Source: Neoarius graeffei (Eukaryota > Chordata > Actinopteri > Siluriformes > Ariidae). From it: a stretch of 64,000 nt of DNA. The notes beneath the pieces are model-generated. The model saw only the letters and a program-made list of their open reading frames with translations. It had not been told where the DNA came from and did not search any database. The position numbers were made by a program, and so were the translations under genes. The DNA is taken from contig NC_083572.1 of NCBI RefSeq assembly GCF_027579695.1, positions 19,237,421 to 19,301,420 of the forward strand. The letters are read 5' to 3'. Every line of letters begins with the position of its first letter. Position 1 is the stretch's first letter. This document shows positions 10,321 through 21,427 of the stretch, one piece after another.

Positions 10321-12566
10321 AAATCATGGGGGCTGGAGTTTGAATTAGTTGCAAAAGAGGTTCAGTTTAAAAGTTTCCAAAGAAAGTATCGAAGGCTTAG
10401 AAATCTGGGAGTACTTCAAACTATAGCAGCACAAGGCGAAAAAGGCAAAACCACCGTAAGCGTTGTCTATTCATGTCTCTTAAATTATCATTAGTAGGAA
10501 GAGCTTTTTAATAGCTTTTGTCCTTGTAGCTGCTGAACACACTCATTATTAAAGCCATAAAGGCGTCTGCCTGTTACTTTTGAATTTCCATTGAATATGT
10601 GGTTTGAGAAAATGTTTCTGTTGGAATCTGGGTTTGTTCAATGTTGATTGACAGCGCCAACAGTTCATGCCTGTTGGGCTGGTTGGGATATGTACCTAAT
10701 TTTGTTTTATTTCTGTCACTGTTTTCAGCACATTTCTTTCTGTAGGGACTGCCATAAATACAATATGTAACATTTGAATAACTGATCAATTTAATTAAAA
10801 GTGTCAGTTAAAGGATCATAGGGAATATGTCTTCGTTATTACTTGTTAAATAGTTATGATGTATGTTTTTCTCTCCTGAACTCATTAAAAATGAACTAGA
10901 ACTTAAACCTAAAATGAACTTAAAAGAAATGGTCAATTTGATTGGTTTGGAGGAACATGAATAATTTAGATGAATAGACCAATCCAATAAAATAGTCATT
11001 AGTGGAAGCCCTAATGTTATTTTAATGTTTCTGCAAACAAAAAGTGGCTAGTGCTGCTAGTTTTTTACTTGCGTTTTTCAATTTGTGTATCAGTACTTTT
11101 TTGAACGTTTTCAGCCCATTTTAACAATACCGCGGTAATCCTGATAACCACGAGCATTTTGGCCTCGATAATCGTCATGTTAAATTTCCATCCTGTTTCA
11201 TATCTACCTGACATGACCTGCATTCTCACATCTGTCAGCAGTTTCATGGCTTGTTCCCACATTTTGATAAGACTCCAAAGCAATGTGTTTACGAGGGAGC
11301 CTGTTGGAACCATGAAAAACAAACCAAAACCAATAGAACAGTGTTTTCTCACTGTCGGCACAACAGACGGGTTCCTTAGATCTCGGTTTCTCACTTGCAT
11401 CTGGTTTGATGTAGCCGTCAAGCCTTGTGTGGCACTTATTCGATAAAATTTATACCACAGAGCCATCGAGTTCTCGAGCCTGTTTAGTCAGAAGGCGTTG
11501 ATTAATTTTGTATAACAACATGATGAGCTGTGGGTTTGGGTTTTTTTCCCTCTTCAAGAAGAGAAAAAAAGAGAGACTACTAGGTTTGCGAATGACGACT
11601 TGTAACAAGAACTGATAAAGGAGTTAGTTTTTGTTTGCAGATATTTCACACCATTAAATGTAACTATAAACAGTGAAAATGCATGACTTGTTGTACAATA
11701 ATAGATTAAAAATTGCAGTAGTTGGCAAAGTGCTGTGGTATGAGAGAAATAAAACACTTTGTACAATAATAATCACCTTCAGTGTGGGAACCACCTCATC
11801 AAGTTTTATTCCTTATATAATCTACATGGGTATAGATGTGGGTTTTATTATTATTTTTTTTTTAGCTTGCTGGTCAGGACAAGGGCAGCTGGTGGGCTGT
11901 GTGACTGTCAGCACACACGCTACATTTGGCGTTTGGCGAGGCGCCATGTTCGTGACCGATGGTGGTGGTTGTTAGTCCATGGCACCCGTCAACCATTGAC
12001 CATCACACCCAGAATTTTTCCAACTATCCTGCTACAAATGTGCAATTCATCACACATCTCATTACACTGCCAAATTAGCCAAATGTCAGTTTGCTTGGTC
12101 TTGGTTGAAATGACATACTACTTTAATGAATATAGAGACTTGTGTTTTTTTGTTTTGTTTTTTTTGGCATCATCGGTTCAGTCGTGTGAACAGTCCTCAT
12201 TGATTCATGTGGTCAGTTGGAGGATTGAATTAAAGGGTCACATCAGAGTACAGACTGAGAGGGTCACAAAAACGCATGCTAATCAGCGTTCGAGGTCATC
12301 GAGTGGCATTGATCTACTTAAGCTGAGAGGCGAAAACCATAAAGCCATTGTAAATATAACGCAGTAGTATGAAATTCAGAAACGTGTAGTGTTACACATA
12401 GTGGCATCTGGATAAAACAAAGCCACAAATAAACAAGTTGCCAGACAAGCAGACTGTAATCAGAGTGCACTTGTGATTTTCTGTGTACAGGCTAGTGGGG
12501 TAAACTAGTTAAACACTCACTTGTTTAGAAAAGTCACTAGATAAATGAAATAGAGGAAATCGAATG
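10321..12566. other. Unassigned, no gene recognised
   Basis: The longest frame (11065-11466 minus, 133 codons) has no recognisable domain, and there is no matching splice context. A second frame at 11759-12367 is low complexity at its start. Nothing was assigned. Confidence 0.4.
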
Positions 12567-12714
12567 TACAGTACCAGTCAAAAGTTTGGACACACCTTCC
12601 AATACAATGGTTTTTCTTCATTGTTTATTAATAAAGTCACTTCCTGTCTTAAAGTAATGATGGATGTCGTTTCTCTTTCCTTAGCTGAGCGGTTTCTTGA
12701 CATAGTATGGCTTA

Positions 12715-13445
12715 GGCCAAGTTTACATTAGACCGTATCTGTCTCGTTTTCTTCGCGGATGCACTGTCCGTTTACATTAAAACGCCGGGAAACGGGAATC
12801 CGCCAGGGTCCACGTATTCAATCCAGATCGTGTCTGGTCCGGTGCTGTGTAAACATTGAGAATACGCAGATACGCTGTGCTGAGGTCTAGCTGGCGTCGT
12901 CATTGGACAACGTCACTGTGACATCCACCTTCCTGATTCGCTGGCGTTGGTCATGTGACGCGACTGCTGAAAAACGGTGTGGACTTCCGCCTTGTATCAC
13001 CTTTCATTAAAGAGTATAAAAGTATGAAAATACTGCAAATACTGATGCAAATACTGCCCATTGTGTAGTTATGATGGTCTTTAGGCTTGCCATCCTTCCA
13101 CTTGCAAGTGGTAAGTGACTTGCGCACAGCGGCTCAGTCCCGAATCATTGCTCGTGTGCTTCACTTGCGCGCTCTGTGAGCTGCGCAGGGCCGGAGTGCG
13201 CACCCTCCAGAGGGCACTCGCTGTTCAGGGCGGAGTGATTTGGAGCGCAGCCGCTGAGGAGGAAGCGATGAGCCGCACTGACACATTTCAACTTACGTGC
13301 CGAATTAGTCATGTGATTAGTGTATCCGTGTATTGGCGTTGCTGTGTGCACGCGAATCGTGTATTGGCGTTGCTGTGTGCACGCTAATCGTTTTTAAAAA
13401 CGTTAATCTGATGATCCGCTGATACGGTCTAATGTAAACCCCACC
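12715..13445. mobile_element. PIF/Harbinger-like MITE with TTA target duplication
   Basis: The left end GGCCAAGTTTACATTAGACC and the right end, read on the opposite strand, GGTGGGGTTTACATTAGACC, then CGTATC in both, are ~25-bp inverted repeats. TTA flanks both sides (12712-12714 and 13446-13448). Three-base TWA duplications are characteristic of PIF/Harbinger. The interior is GC-rich and non-coding, and has two tandem copies of a ~35-bp motif (GTGTATTGGCGTTGCTGTGT) near 13325-13390. It sits inside the Tc1-like element 12569-15745. Confidence 0.83.
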
Positions 13446-13633
13446 TTACTATAGTTGTGGAATAGGGCTATTAACTTATTAGGAAGGCAATAAATTGCAC
13501 TAATTAACTTTTGACGAGGCACACCTGTTAACTGAAAAGGTGACTTCCTCATGAAGCTAGTTAAGATATTGCCAATAGTGTGCAAAGCGTCATCAAGGTA
13601 AACACTGATGCTCCATTTTTGTGTGTGTGTGTA

Positions 13634-14000
13634 GGCGGTATGGTGGTGTCGTGGTTAGCACTGTCGCCTCACAGCAAGAAGATTCTGGGTTTGAGCCCAG
13701 CGGCCAATGGAGGCCTTTCTGTGTGGAGTTTGCATGTTCTCCCCGTGTCCGCGTGGGTTTCCTCTGGGTGCTCCGGTTTCCCCCACAGTCCAAAGACATG
13801 CAGGTTAGGCTAATTGGTGGCTCTAAATTGACCGTAGGTGTGAATGTGAGTGTGAATGGTTGTTTGTCTCTATGTGTCAGCCCTGTGATGACCTGGTGAC
13901 TTATCCAGGGTGTACCCCGCCTCTCACCCATAGTCAGCTGGAATACGTTCCAGCTAGCCTGCGACCCTGTACAGGATAAGCGGTTATGGATAATGGATGG
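13634..14000 (+). mobile_element. tRNA-headed SINE (older subfamily, ATGGATGG tail)
   Basis: It has the same body as the SINE at 388-759 but is more diverged (GGCGGTATGGTGGTGTCGTG at the start). It ends GATAATGGATGG rather than GATAATGAGATGA. It is inserted in the Tc1-like element after a short GT repeat. No clean target duplication was identified. Confidence 0.85.
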
Positions 14001-14194
14001 AGAGATATATAAAATCTCCCTCATAAAAAAAAAAAAAACCTGTGCAGGGATTGGCAAAGGATGGTTCACGTGACATAAAATAGTTCTACCTTTGATTAAG
14101 CAATGTATCTCATGACGTCAAAAAAAAAAAGTATATGGTGTGAGTCAGTCATGGTGTATCATGGATATACCATGAATTGGCGTCACAGTTTCAA

Positions 14195-14204
14195 GCTGTG
14201 AGCA

Positions 14205-14235
<31 letters not shown>
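14195..14235. repeat. GT microsatellite
   Basis: A (GT)n run of about 15 units at 14207-14235. Confidence 0.9.
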
Positions 14236-14239
<4 letters not shown>

Positions 14240-14383
14240 CTACGTATCATGATCATGCCTAGCGAGGCAGATGATAACATGGTACGCTGCACATGCACAG
14301 GTCGAAGGTAAACAACAAACATGGCTGCCTCCAGTGAGTTTATGCCGAAATTCAATCTTAACACTCTGGAATTTTTCGGCGAG

Positions 14384-15092
14384 GGATATCAATCAAATAT
14401 ACCCTGAACTGAGAGGCATCAGTAATTATGGATTCTCTTCAGTGACTAGCATAATAATAATTTCAATTTATATAGCGCCCTTCTCAAAACCCAAGGTCGC
14501 TTTACAATTATAAGGAGGGAAAAAACCCTCCACCAAATAGAAGTTAGGATGTCATTCCAATGGTGTGGCAGCCACAGTCCCACCAAAAGGCGCACGAGAA
14601 CAAGTCCCACACCGCCAGCACAGCCGCCGCGACACTGCTGGGCAACATCACTCGGAACATCACGCCAAGCACTAAAGGACTGCTGCACAGAGCATTAAAC
14701 AACCACGATGTTAAAATGAGCAACGAGCTCACTGTAGTCCATAGCTAGGAGCACAGGCATCACCCACAGCAAACCAAGGCCTGGAGGGAACCGACGCCCA
14801 AAACTGGGTCCAGAACTACACCACAACCGTTGGACACACTCAAACAAAAACACTCAAACAAAAACAAACATTAAACTACACAAACACACACACACACACA
14901 CACACACAAAAAAAAAAAAAAGCTTTGCTGAAAAGCGGCAGCCAGAATGCGCACGACGTACTCTCAACCAGGAACAGAAAACTAGTACTGTTTTCTTCAG
15001 GGCTGCGGCCCTCACGAAATAGTGCTATGCCAGTCATCTCAGAGAATCCATAATTTCAACCTGAGCCTCTCAGGCCTTGGTATATTTGAGAT
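14384..15092. mobile_element. Inverted-repeat element with ~70-bp arms
   Basis: Positions 14384-14455 (ATCAAATATACCCTGAACTG ... TAATTATGGATTCTCTTCAG ... TGACTAGCAT) match the reverse complement of 15019-15092 (ATGCCAGTCATCTCAGAGAA ... TCCATAATTTCAACC ... GGTATATTTGAG) with mismatches. The arms enclose the repeat at 14456-14995. Likely a TIR transposon of unknown superfamily that received an internal insertion. Confidence 0.6.
14456..14995 (-). mobile_element. SINE/LINE-tail dispersed repeat, sister copy at 24990-25500
   Basis: On the minus strand it ends GACCTTGGGTTTTGAGAAGG then GCGCTATATAAATTGAAATT followed by ATT units, the typical 3' end of L2-tailed fish retroposons. The whole ~540 bp is matched, in opposite orientation, by 24990-25500 (GTTGAGAGTACG...CTGGCTTCC...TTGCTC...GGTGGGACTGTGG...GGAATGACATCCTGACC...TTGTAAAGCAACCTTGGG). 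It carries no coding capacity of its own. Confidence 0.75.
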
Positions 15093-15101
15093 GTATATGT
15101 A

Positions 15102-15630
15102 CAGTACTGTACAAAAAGTCTTAGGTGCCCTATTTTTTTCATACAAACTTTTTATAGATTTCTTTTTTATTTCTACATTATTGAGTCAGTCCAAAAACAT
15201 TTTAGAGTTCCAAACGTTTGTTTTCCAGCACAAAATTAAATGCTACAAAAAAAAAAGCTTGTATCTGAGCAGCATATTACATAAGAGACCGCTTTTCAGA
15301 TTAAAAAAGAAAACATAATGAAGCCTACTGGGTTTTGGTGCAAAATTAAGAAGCAAGTGTGACAAAGTGTTCAGAGGAACTGTGGCTGGTTCTGCAAGAT
15401 GCTCAGTAAAACCTACAGCTCAAACTGCACTCACTGTACATGAGATGACTTTTTTTTTTTTAAGCAAAGGGTCGTCTCACACCAAATATTGACTTTTGTT
15501 TCATTTATTATGGCTTACTGCTGTTTATAGTTTTTTTTTTTTAAATGTTGAAACATTTCATTTCATTATTTTTAAGCCATTTTTGGTCTACAGCATTTCT
15601 TTACATGTGCCTGACTTTTGCTCAGTACTG
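15102..15630 (-). mobile_element. Non-autonomous mariner-like element (CAGTACTGT termini)
   Basis: Termini ACAGTACTGTACAAAAAGTC (left) and GCCTGACTTTTGCTCAGTAC (right) are inverted repeats, with TA at both ends. The interior is related in reverse to 4371-4940. No transposase. It sits inside the Tc1-like element 12569-15745. Confidence 0.8.
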
Positions 15631-16156
15631 TATATATGTTCCATGTGTTATTTAATAGTCTTGATGTCTTCAGTATTGTTCTACAATGTAGAGAATAGTC
15701 AAACTACAGAATGAGTAGGGGTGTCCAAACTTTAGACTGGTACTGGTAATGTACAGGAAGAAAATAAAGGTGATGTAATGGTCCAGTCAGTCAGCACACT
15801 TAAACCCAACAGAAAATGTGCAGAATGACCTGAAGATCATGATTCACCATTTCATTTAAAGTGCTGATGACACGTTTTTGACATCTTTGGCAATGTTTTA
15901 TAACATAAAAAGTAATTCCCGATGATCCATATATTGATTCACGAAGGCGCCTATTTTACAAGTTATGATAAAAAACGCGGCTATTTGGGTAAATTTGGCG
16001 GGGCTGCAGCACCCAGGAGACGAAAGAGGAGGAGGAGCTATATGACGTCAGCGAAAGAACCTTCCTCCTAACTTGCCAGTTTGTTGTTGATGCGACAGGT
16101 GTTCAGTTTGTCATTATTAGTATTATTATTATACATATATATATTTATTAGTTATT

Positions 16157-16726
16157 ATGCCTTCGCGTTGTGTTGCCGGCTTTTGCTCCAAAACCTACAA
16201 GGATGGGGTAAGTTTATTCAAGTTTCCCAGAGATCCCGAGCTGCATGCGAAGTGGGTGAAGCAAGTCAGGCGCACTCGTGACAAGTGGGAGCCCTCACCA
16301 ACATCTGTCCTGTGCTCTGAACACTTCGATTTGGATTGTTTTGACACCCTTCCCAGCTTAAAAGAATCTCTTGGGTGTTCAGTTCAGCACAAACGTGTGT
16401 TACTACCATCAGCAGTGCCTACACAGTGTTGCCAGATTGGGAGGAATCCCGCCCAGTTGAGCGGTTTCAAGTGCATTTTGGTGGGTTTTGAACATATTTT
16501 GGGCTGGAAAACGTCAGCAGTATCTGGCAACAGATACTGCTGACGTTTTCCAGCCCAAAATATGTTCAAAACCCACCAAAATGCACTTGAAACCGCCCAA
16601 CTGGGCGGGATTCCTCCCAATCTGGCAACACTGCCAGTATTCCGGAGGGGGTCTACTAGTAGCTATGCCAGATCCAAAGACAGTCCTCCTGTCAGAACAT
16701 GTGTTGTGAAACGACATAAGATAAAG
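16157..16726 (+). pseudogene. THAP-domain exon of a transposase, interrupted by a MITE
   Basis: The ATG at 16157 opens a THAP domain, a DNA-binding zinc finger. The C2CH ligands are Cys5, Cys10, Cys53 and His56, with the conserved Trp33, the FP pair at 23-24 and the C-terminal AVPT at the end of the domain. At 16424 the reading frame enters a fold-back MITE and stops at 16541-16543. After the MITE (16637) the sequence resumes in register as VFRRGSTSSYARSKDS and reaches a good splice donor (AAAG/GTACGT at 16726/16727). The insert is 213 bp, a multiple of three, but it carries a stop. The exon is probably from the surrounding TTAA transposon rather than a host THAP gene. Confidence 0.8.
16424..16636. 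mobile_element. Fold-back MITE (~100-bp arms) inside the THAP exon
   Basis: CAGTGTTGCCAGATTGGGAG at the left and CTCCCAATCTGGCAACACTG at the right are the ends of two near-perfect ~100-bp inverted arms meeting at about 16530. RNA or single-stranded DNA of this region would form a long hairpin. The terminal CAGTGTTGCCAGAT resembles hAT-type MITE ends, but I could not define a clean 8-bp duplication. Confidence 0.88.
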
Positions 16727-17200
16727 GTACGTAGAGCTATAGATTCTACATGATAATCATAAATGTAATCAAAGTCGGCGTGATATCAGTCATGTATTTG
16801 CTTGTGAAAGCTTGCGGCTTTCATGTAACTGCCGCCTAGCAACGAGAGGCAAAGGGTAAAGAGGGTAGGCTATCATAGATTCTATTTGGAAAAGATCAAC
16901 ACAATTCTAGACTCCCAGAAGAGGAAGAGCTAGCACTAGAGAGTTCACCGGCGTTTTCATGCGCCATTTCCATTGAGTAGAACCAGAGTAGAACAGCCAG
17001 TGAACCGCAGCGTGTTCTTCCGCTGACGTCACAACATGGCCATGGACCCAGTTTTCTTGCGCTGTGCAATTAAAAGTTGGATATTTGCGTAACAACAGCT
17101 TCTTTTCACGTAATTATAACAGAAATCTAACATGTTTGCCATGTTGTATAGTTTATTTAAGAAATTGCATAGAGTCATGTTCGTGTCATCAGCACTTTAA

Positions 17201-20200
17201 AGACTGCTTGTGTAGATTTGCCTCACTGAATGATATATGTGAAGGTTAAGTATTCGATTGCTCCATCAGTCTTTTACAATGCATAATAGTTTGTCGAATG
17301 GAAAAACAAACTACCAAAGATGGAGAAACTGTATCTGTGGCCGAGCTTGTTTGGAGAATGCTCGGCTGATAACTATAATCAGTGCATCAGTGTCTGTCTC
17401 TTGTTTGCTACTGGCTAAATGATGATGATGATGGTGGTGATTTCTCAGAATGTAGATGCTGCAGATAATTCCCAAGCCTGAAGTTCCATTTAAAAAAAAA
17501 AAAACAGCCCTCAATACTTCAAAACCCCTCTCATGTTTTCACATCTCCTAAATGGATCTCTACAGAAGTCTTTTCTCATTTCCGCTGAGGATGGAAACTT
17601 TTTTTGTTCTCCGATGTCATGGTCCCAGCTGGCTTCCTGGCTTACACAAAGGTAGATGTTACACATACATAAAGCGTGTGATCTCTCTAATCCGTCGAGG
17701 TGCTCACACGGCTTTCCAGAGACTGACTTATGCTTTTAGAAAAGGTCACAACCGTGTTGTGTTTGTGTGTGTGTGTATGAACATCTAATCTTCAACACCG
17801 TCACCCACCATAAGGTTATTCAGCAGTCTGGCATCAACAAGACTGCAGGTTGTGTGTGTGTGTGTAGGTGTTGGGCCGGCTTATTAAATACTAAGAAACC
17901 TTTTTCAATTTCAAAGCCGCCGTTATATAATAATGGCTGAGAACTAAACACTTGCTCAAGCACTTAAAACTAAACAGGGAACTGGCTCTGGACTGGAGAG
18001 ATGAGAAAGAAACGATAAGCCGATAGAAAGAGAGGAAGGGTGTGTAACATTTTAGGGAGAAAAAAAAGCAAGCGAGTCCATTTTCCATAAAACGTGGTAT
18101 TTAAGACTTTCAGACGTGCTGCGTTATAAAAGCTGCACACTATTAGCTACAGTCCAGGCCAGTGGAAAACCTCAATAAAGATAGTGTTACAAGTTGGTCT
18201 GAATGTAAGAGAGTGAGAGACAGAGATAGATCTTAATGCCATTAATCCACCCTTCTGCTGCCCACAGCGTAAGCCACAGATACTGCAGAATCTTGTTAAC
18301 TGATACACCAGAGCTGAGAGTGCAATGCTAAAATCACTTGCAAACTTTAGCACTTTAAAACCTATGCGATGGTCCCCGCAGTACAATGCTGTATATTTCA
18401 TAATGAACGCTATAAAAACATCATACAGTACCCAGTCTAATTAGGTTTTTTTGTTTTGTTTTGTTTTTTGTTTTTTTTAAATCTCGTTTTTCATCCGGGC
18501 CTGGTGGAACCATCAAGAATTGGCTGAGCCCGATTGGCTGAGCCGGACTACGTGACCACACCGTAGCGTATGTAGTTATGTTACAGAGCCAGGCAGTGTA
18601 CTACAGAGGGTAACTGAGAAAGCCAAGTACGCACACATCTGGAGGGAAATTTCATACAAATTTTGCAAGTATTTTACAGGGAAATGGTTTATTTATTAGC
18701 CGAGAGTGCACCAGAAGGCATGTAAATTTTAAAATGTTCTGGGGGCGGGGCATGCCCTCAGACCCCACTAGCATTAGCATGCCTTCGCTGCCACAAATTC
18801 CAGAGCCTCCTACTACTTTTTTTTTTTTTTTTTTTTTAAGCTGGCTGCTTCAGATTTTCTAGAGAACCCTGTGTTACGTGCCTAGTTCCTAACTTTCATT
18901 ATTGCTGTAGTTCTGAATGATCAGAACAGATGCTATTTGATTAGTTGTGTTTGTTTGTGGAAGCGAGTGCTGGTGTTCAGTACCTGGTCTAAGCTCGGCT
19001 TTTCTATCAAAATCTCTCGTAATCTCAGTAAAGCCTCTTTGGGGTTCAAGTCATGTCAAGAGAAATTCCCAACCGTCCCATCAGGCACCCCATCTGCACA
19101 CTTATCGTTTTGGAGTAAATTCAACAAATCTGTCATTTCTGGTATTATTTCTAATGTTGAAGTGTCGCAACGGGGCACATCATATTGACGGTGACTTGAG
19201 AGAAGATTGTAGCTACAGTGTTTAGATGGCAGAAACTTAAAATGGTCTATATTGGTGTGTTGCTAGCATTAATTTTCACATCACTGGTATCCTTTGCCTC
19301 AGAAATTTCACATGAATTTCCATCACTCTTGCAATTGCTGAGTAATTTGAAGTCAGTCATTCTCCAACAGTGAGAAAGCGGTCACCATAGATATGTTAGA
19401 ACTGGCATGTTCATAATTAACATGCGATCTTCCAAGCTTTATTGTAGCTACTGCCTCATAGAAGCAGAGCTACTATGCCATCATGTTGTGAGAATGAGTG
19501 TAACAATAGCACATACGCATAAACATTACAATCATCAGAACGGCAAATCGTGATCTCATGATATGAACAGTTGATCTTGCGTTATCAAAGGTGCACAAGA
19601 ACATATGCCATCGTGTTGTAAGAATGAGTGTACCAATAGCGAAACTTCGTAACCAATCAGCACTTCTCCTGATCAAGTTCGATTACCCGTTCTACTTCTT
19701 GATAAACTTCGGAACCAGTCAGAACCAGAAACGAAATAAGAGAAACCTCGTTATAAGTTCATAGTATCGGAAGATGATTGGCAGATAAAAAAGATAAACA
19801 AGAGTCACCTCGTGGTTCGCCAAGGCTACTGATTTGATATCAAGTAAGTGGTGTTTATTTTAAGAAAATTTACCTTTTGATTATCACAGCTTTTGTTTGG
19901 TCCTTCTGAAAGGTCAAATGTAAGGTTTTGTTTTTTGAGCTTTTTGGCAGATATTTATGCCAAGAATTCTAGCCATTCAGCAAAAACTCGAGAAGGCAGC
20001 GAAGACAACGTTGGAATCTTTTGAGCGATCCGTTCAGTTTGCAATTATGGGAATAATTGCATGTGGGACTCCCATATGAAATTCCCATGTGGGAATAAAT
20101 CGGCTCCTTTCGTGAAAAGTTAAAAGTATAATTGGTCAAACTTCTGCTATTCGCTTTAATTTTTTAATTTTATTTTTTAGTCTTTACACTACACTCGTGA

Positions 20201-20405
20201 AACAAAATGTGCTCATTAGTCCGAAATAATACTTCCAAGACAATTCATGAACAAGTGCTTGCTTTCTTACTATTTTGAAAATAGATCTAGTTCACAGCAC
20301 TGTATTTTGAACAGAACACAGTAAACAAAATTGGTAACCAAAATACTCCAAGCCCTGATGCTGCTCACAGCTTGGTGATGTTTGCAAGAGATGAGGCGAG
20401 TATAA
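17201..20405. other. Unassigned, no gene recognised
   Basis: Short frames only. It contains GT-rich stretches near 17765 and 17850, a T/G-rich run at 18442-18480, a poly-T at 18818-18838, and a diverged direct repeat: CATCATGTTGTGAGAATGAG at 19481 and CATCGTGTTGTAAGAATGAG at 19608, about 128 bp apart. No domain or convincing splice structure was found. Confidence 0.4.
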
Positions 20406-20694
20406 GCCTAGGTCACAACCGGACGTACGATTTTTTGGCCATGCGATTTTTGGCGTTTCCCAAATCGCTGCGTTTTTTTTGTTTGTGGAGAAAGACGCGC
20501 GTTGGCCGTAAGTTTGTCTTGCAACCTGAAAAAAACGTAAGCGCCCGTAGAGTTTGTTTGACATGACAAAGAACCTCTGCGGCCAGTCTACGGCTCGAAA
20601 ATCAGCACGTCACACGCGCACCCTCCGTGCGTTTCTTGCGTTTTTTGCACGTAGACCGGCCGTAGGAGCACGTACGGCCGGTTGTGACCGAGGC
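20406..20694. mobile_element. Short TIR MITE, 289 bp
   Basis: GCCTAGGTCACAACCGG at the left and CCGGTTGTGACCGAGGC at the right are inverted repeats (one mismatch), extended by GTACG in both. The interior is CpG-rich. No unambiguous target duplication, so the superfamily is open. Confidence 0.75.
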
Positions 20695-20711
20695 AATAAT
20701 TGATAACGTAT

Positions 20712-20800
20712 ATATGCTAGATTTACTGTATGGACATGGGATCAGAAAACAATTTTATTTATAAGCAGTAGCCACATATACAATAACTTAGGGTACCCAT
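20712..20800. repeat. Dispersed repeat, sister of 1002-1087
   Basis: Near-identical to 1002-1087 in the same orientation (ATGCTAGATTTACTGTATGG ... CAGTAGCCACAT). It follows directly after the MITE at 20406-20694. Confidence 0.7.
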
Positions 20801-21396
20801 TTCTTTTATGATGAAATTCTGAGCAGGGATTTTTTTTTTCATTGATATGGTCAACTTACCGTATACGTTGGTTAACAGTTTATTGTATTACCCACAATGC
20901 TGTTTGATTACCTGATGGTGCCAGTGTAAATTAAGCCTTGCTTCATCTATGCACACTGTTATTAAGACAGTGATGCAGCGGTGATTTCGTCTCTCCAGCT
21001 TTCTCACTTCCTTATCTGCAAGCTCTGCTCAAATAATGGTTCTATGGTTGTACAAGTCAGGGAAGGCTATCTTGTGATAGAGAGACAAGTAATAGACGTG
21101 ACTGCATTATCTTTAGTGGTCCAGATTTAGAGTCATTAAAGGCACCAAACAAACTGTTCCTAATGACTCAGTAAATCCCTGACGATGCAAGTGTGCGTGT
21201 TTAAAACAGACAACTCTGCATAAGCCTGCATGTTCTGATTACCCCTGTTGGCAGATGGAGCAGGAGGAGACATTTTGTAGAAGCGTGATGATACATTATG
21301 AAGGAATTACGTAAGCTAACACCCTCTGATTCTCTCCGTCCATCCATTTGCATTGGTCTCTGAAAATTTCCTCTCGTTTCTCGCTTACATTCGTAG

Positions 21397-21427
<31 letters not shown>

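Larger units (their letters stand above)
12569..15745. mobile_element. Non-autonomous Tc1-like element swollen by nested insertions
   Basis: The termini CAGTACCAGTCAAAAGTTTG (12569) and the inverse CAAACTTTAGACTGGTACTG (ending 15745) are inverted repeats. Other copies of the family are at about 23517-23917 and 60738-61190; they show the uninterrupted interior (GTTGTGGAATAGGGC, ACTAATTAACTTTTGACGAG, CATCAAGGTAAACACTGG, ATAGTCAAA). Compared with them, this copy has gained a PIF/Harbinger-like MITE (12715-13445), a SINE (13634-14000), an inverted-repeat element with an SINE/L2-like insert (about 14384-15092) and a mariner-like element (15102-15630). Its own interior resumes at about 15635. Confidence 0.82.
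15860..17196 (+). mobile_element. TTAA-target DNA transposon with THAP exon, Kolobok-like
   Basis: Inverted termini AGTGCTGATGACACG (15860) and CGTGTCATCAGCACT (ending 17196) are flanked by TTAA on both sides (15856-15859 and 17197-17200). Inside is a single exon encoding a THAP zinc finger. TTAA targets together with a THAP-containing transposase are the defining pair for the Kolobok superfamily; piggyBac also uses TTAA but lacks THAP. No catalytic domain is found in the remaining ~470 bp, so this is an internally deleted derivative. The right half (16750-17190) is non-coding. Confidence 0.8.

Noticed and set aside
11065..11466. 133-codon minus-strand frame
   Set aside because: No recognisable domain, no splice context, no codon-bias signal visible.
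16157..16543. A host THAP transcription-factor gene
   Set aside because: The exon is enclosed by TTAA-flanked inverted termini, and no further host-like exon was found.
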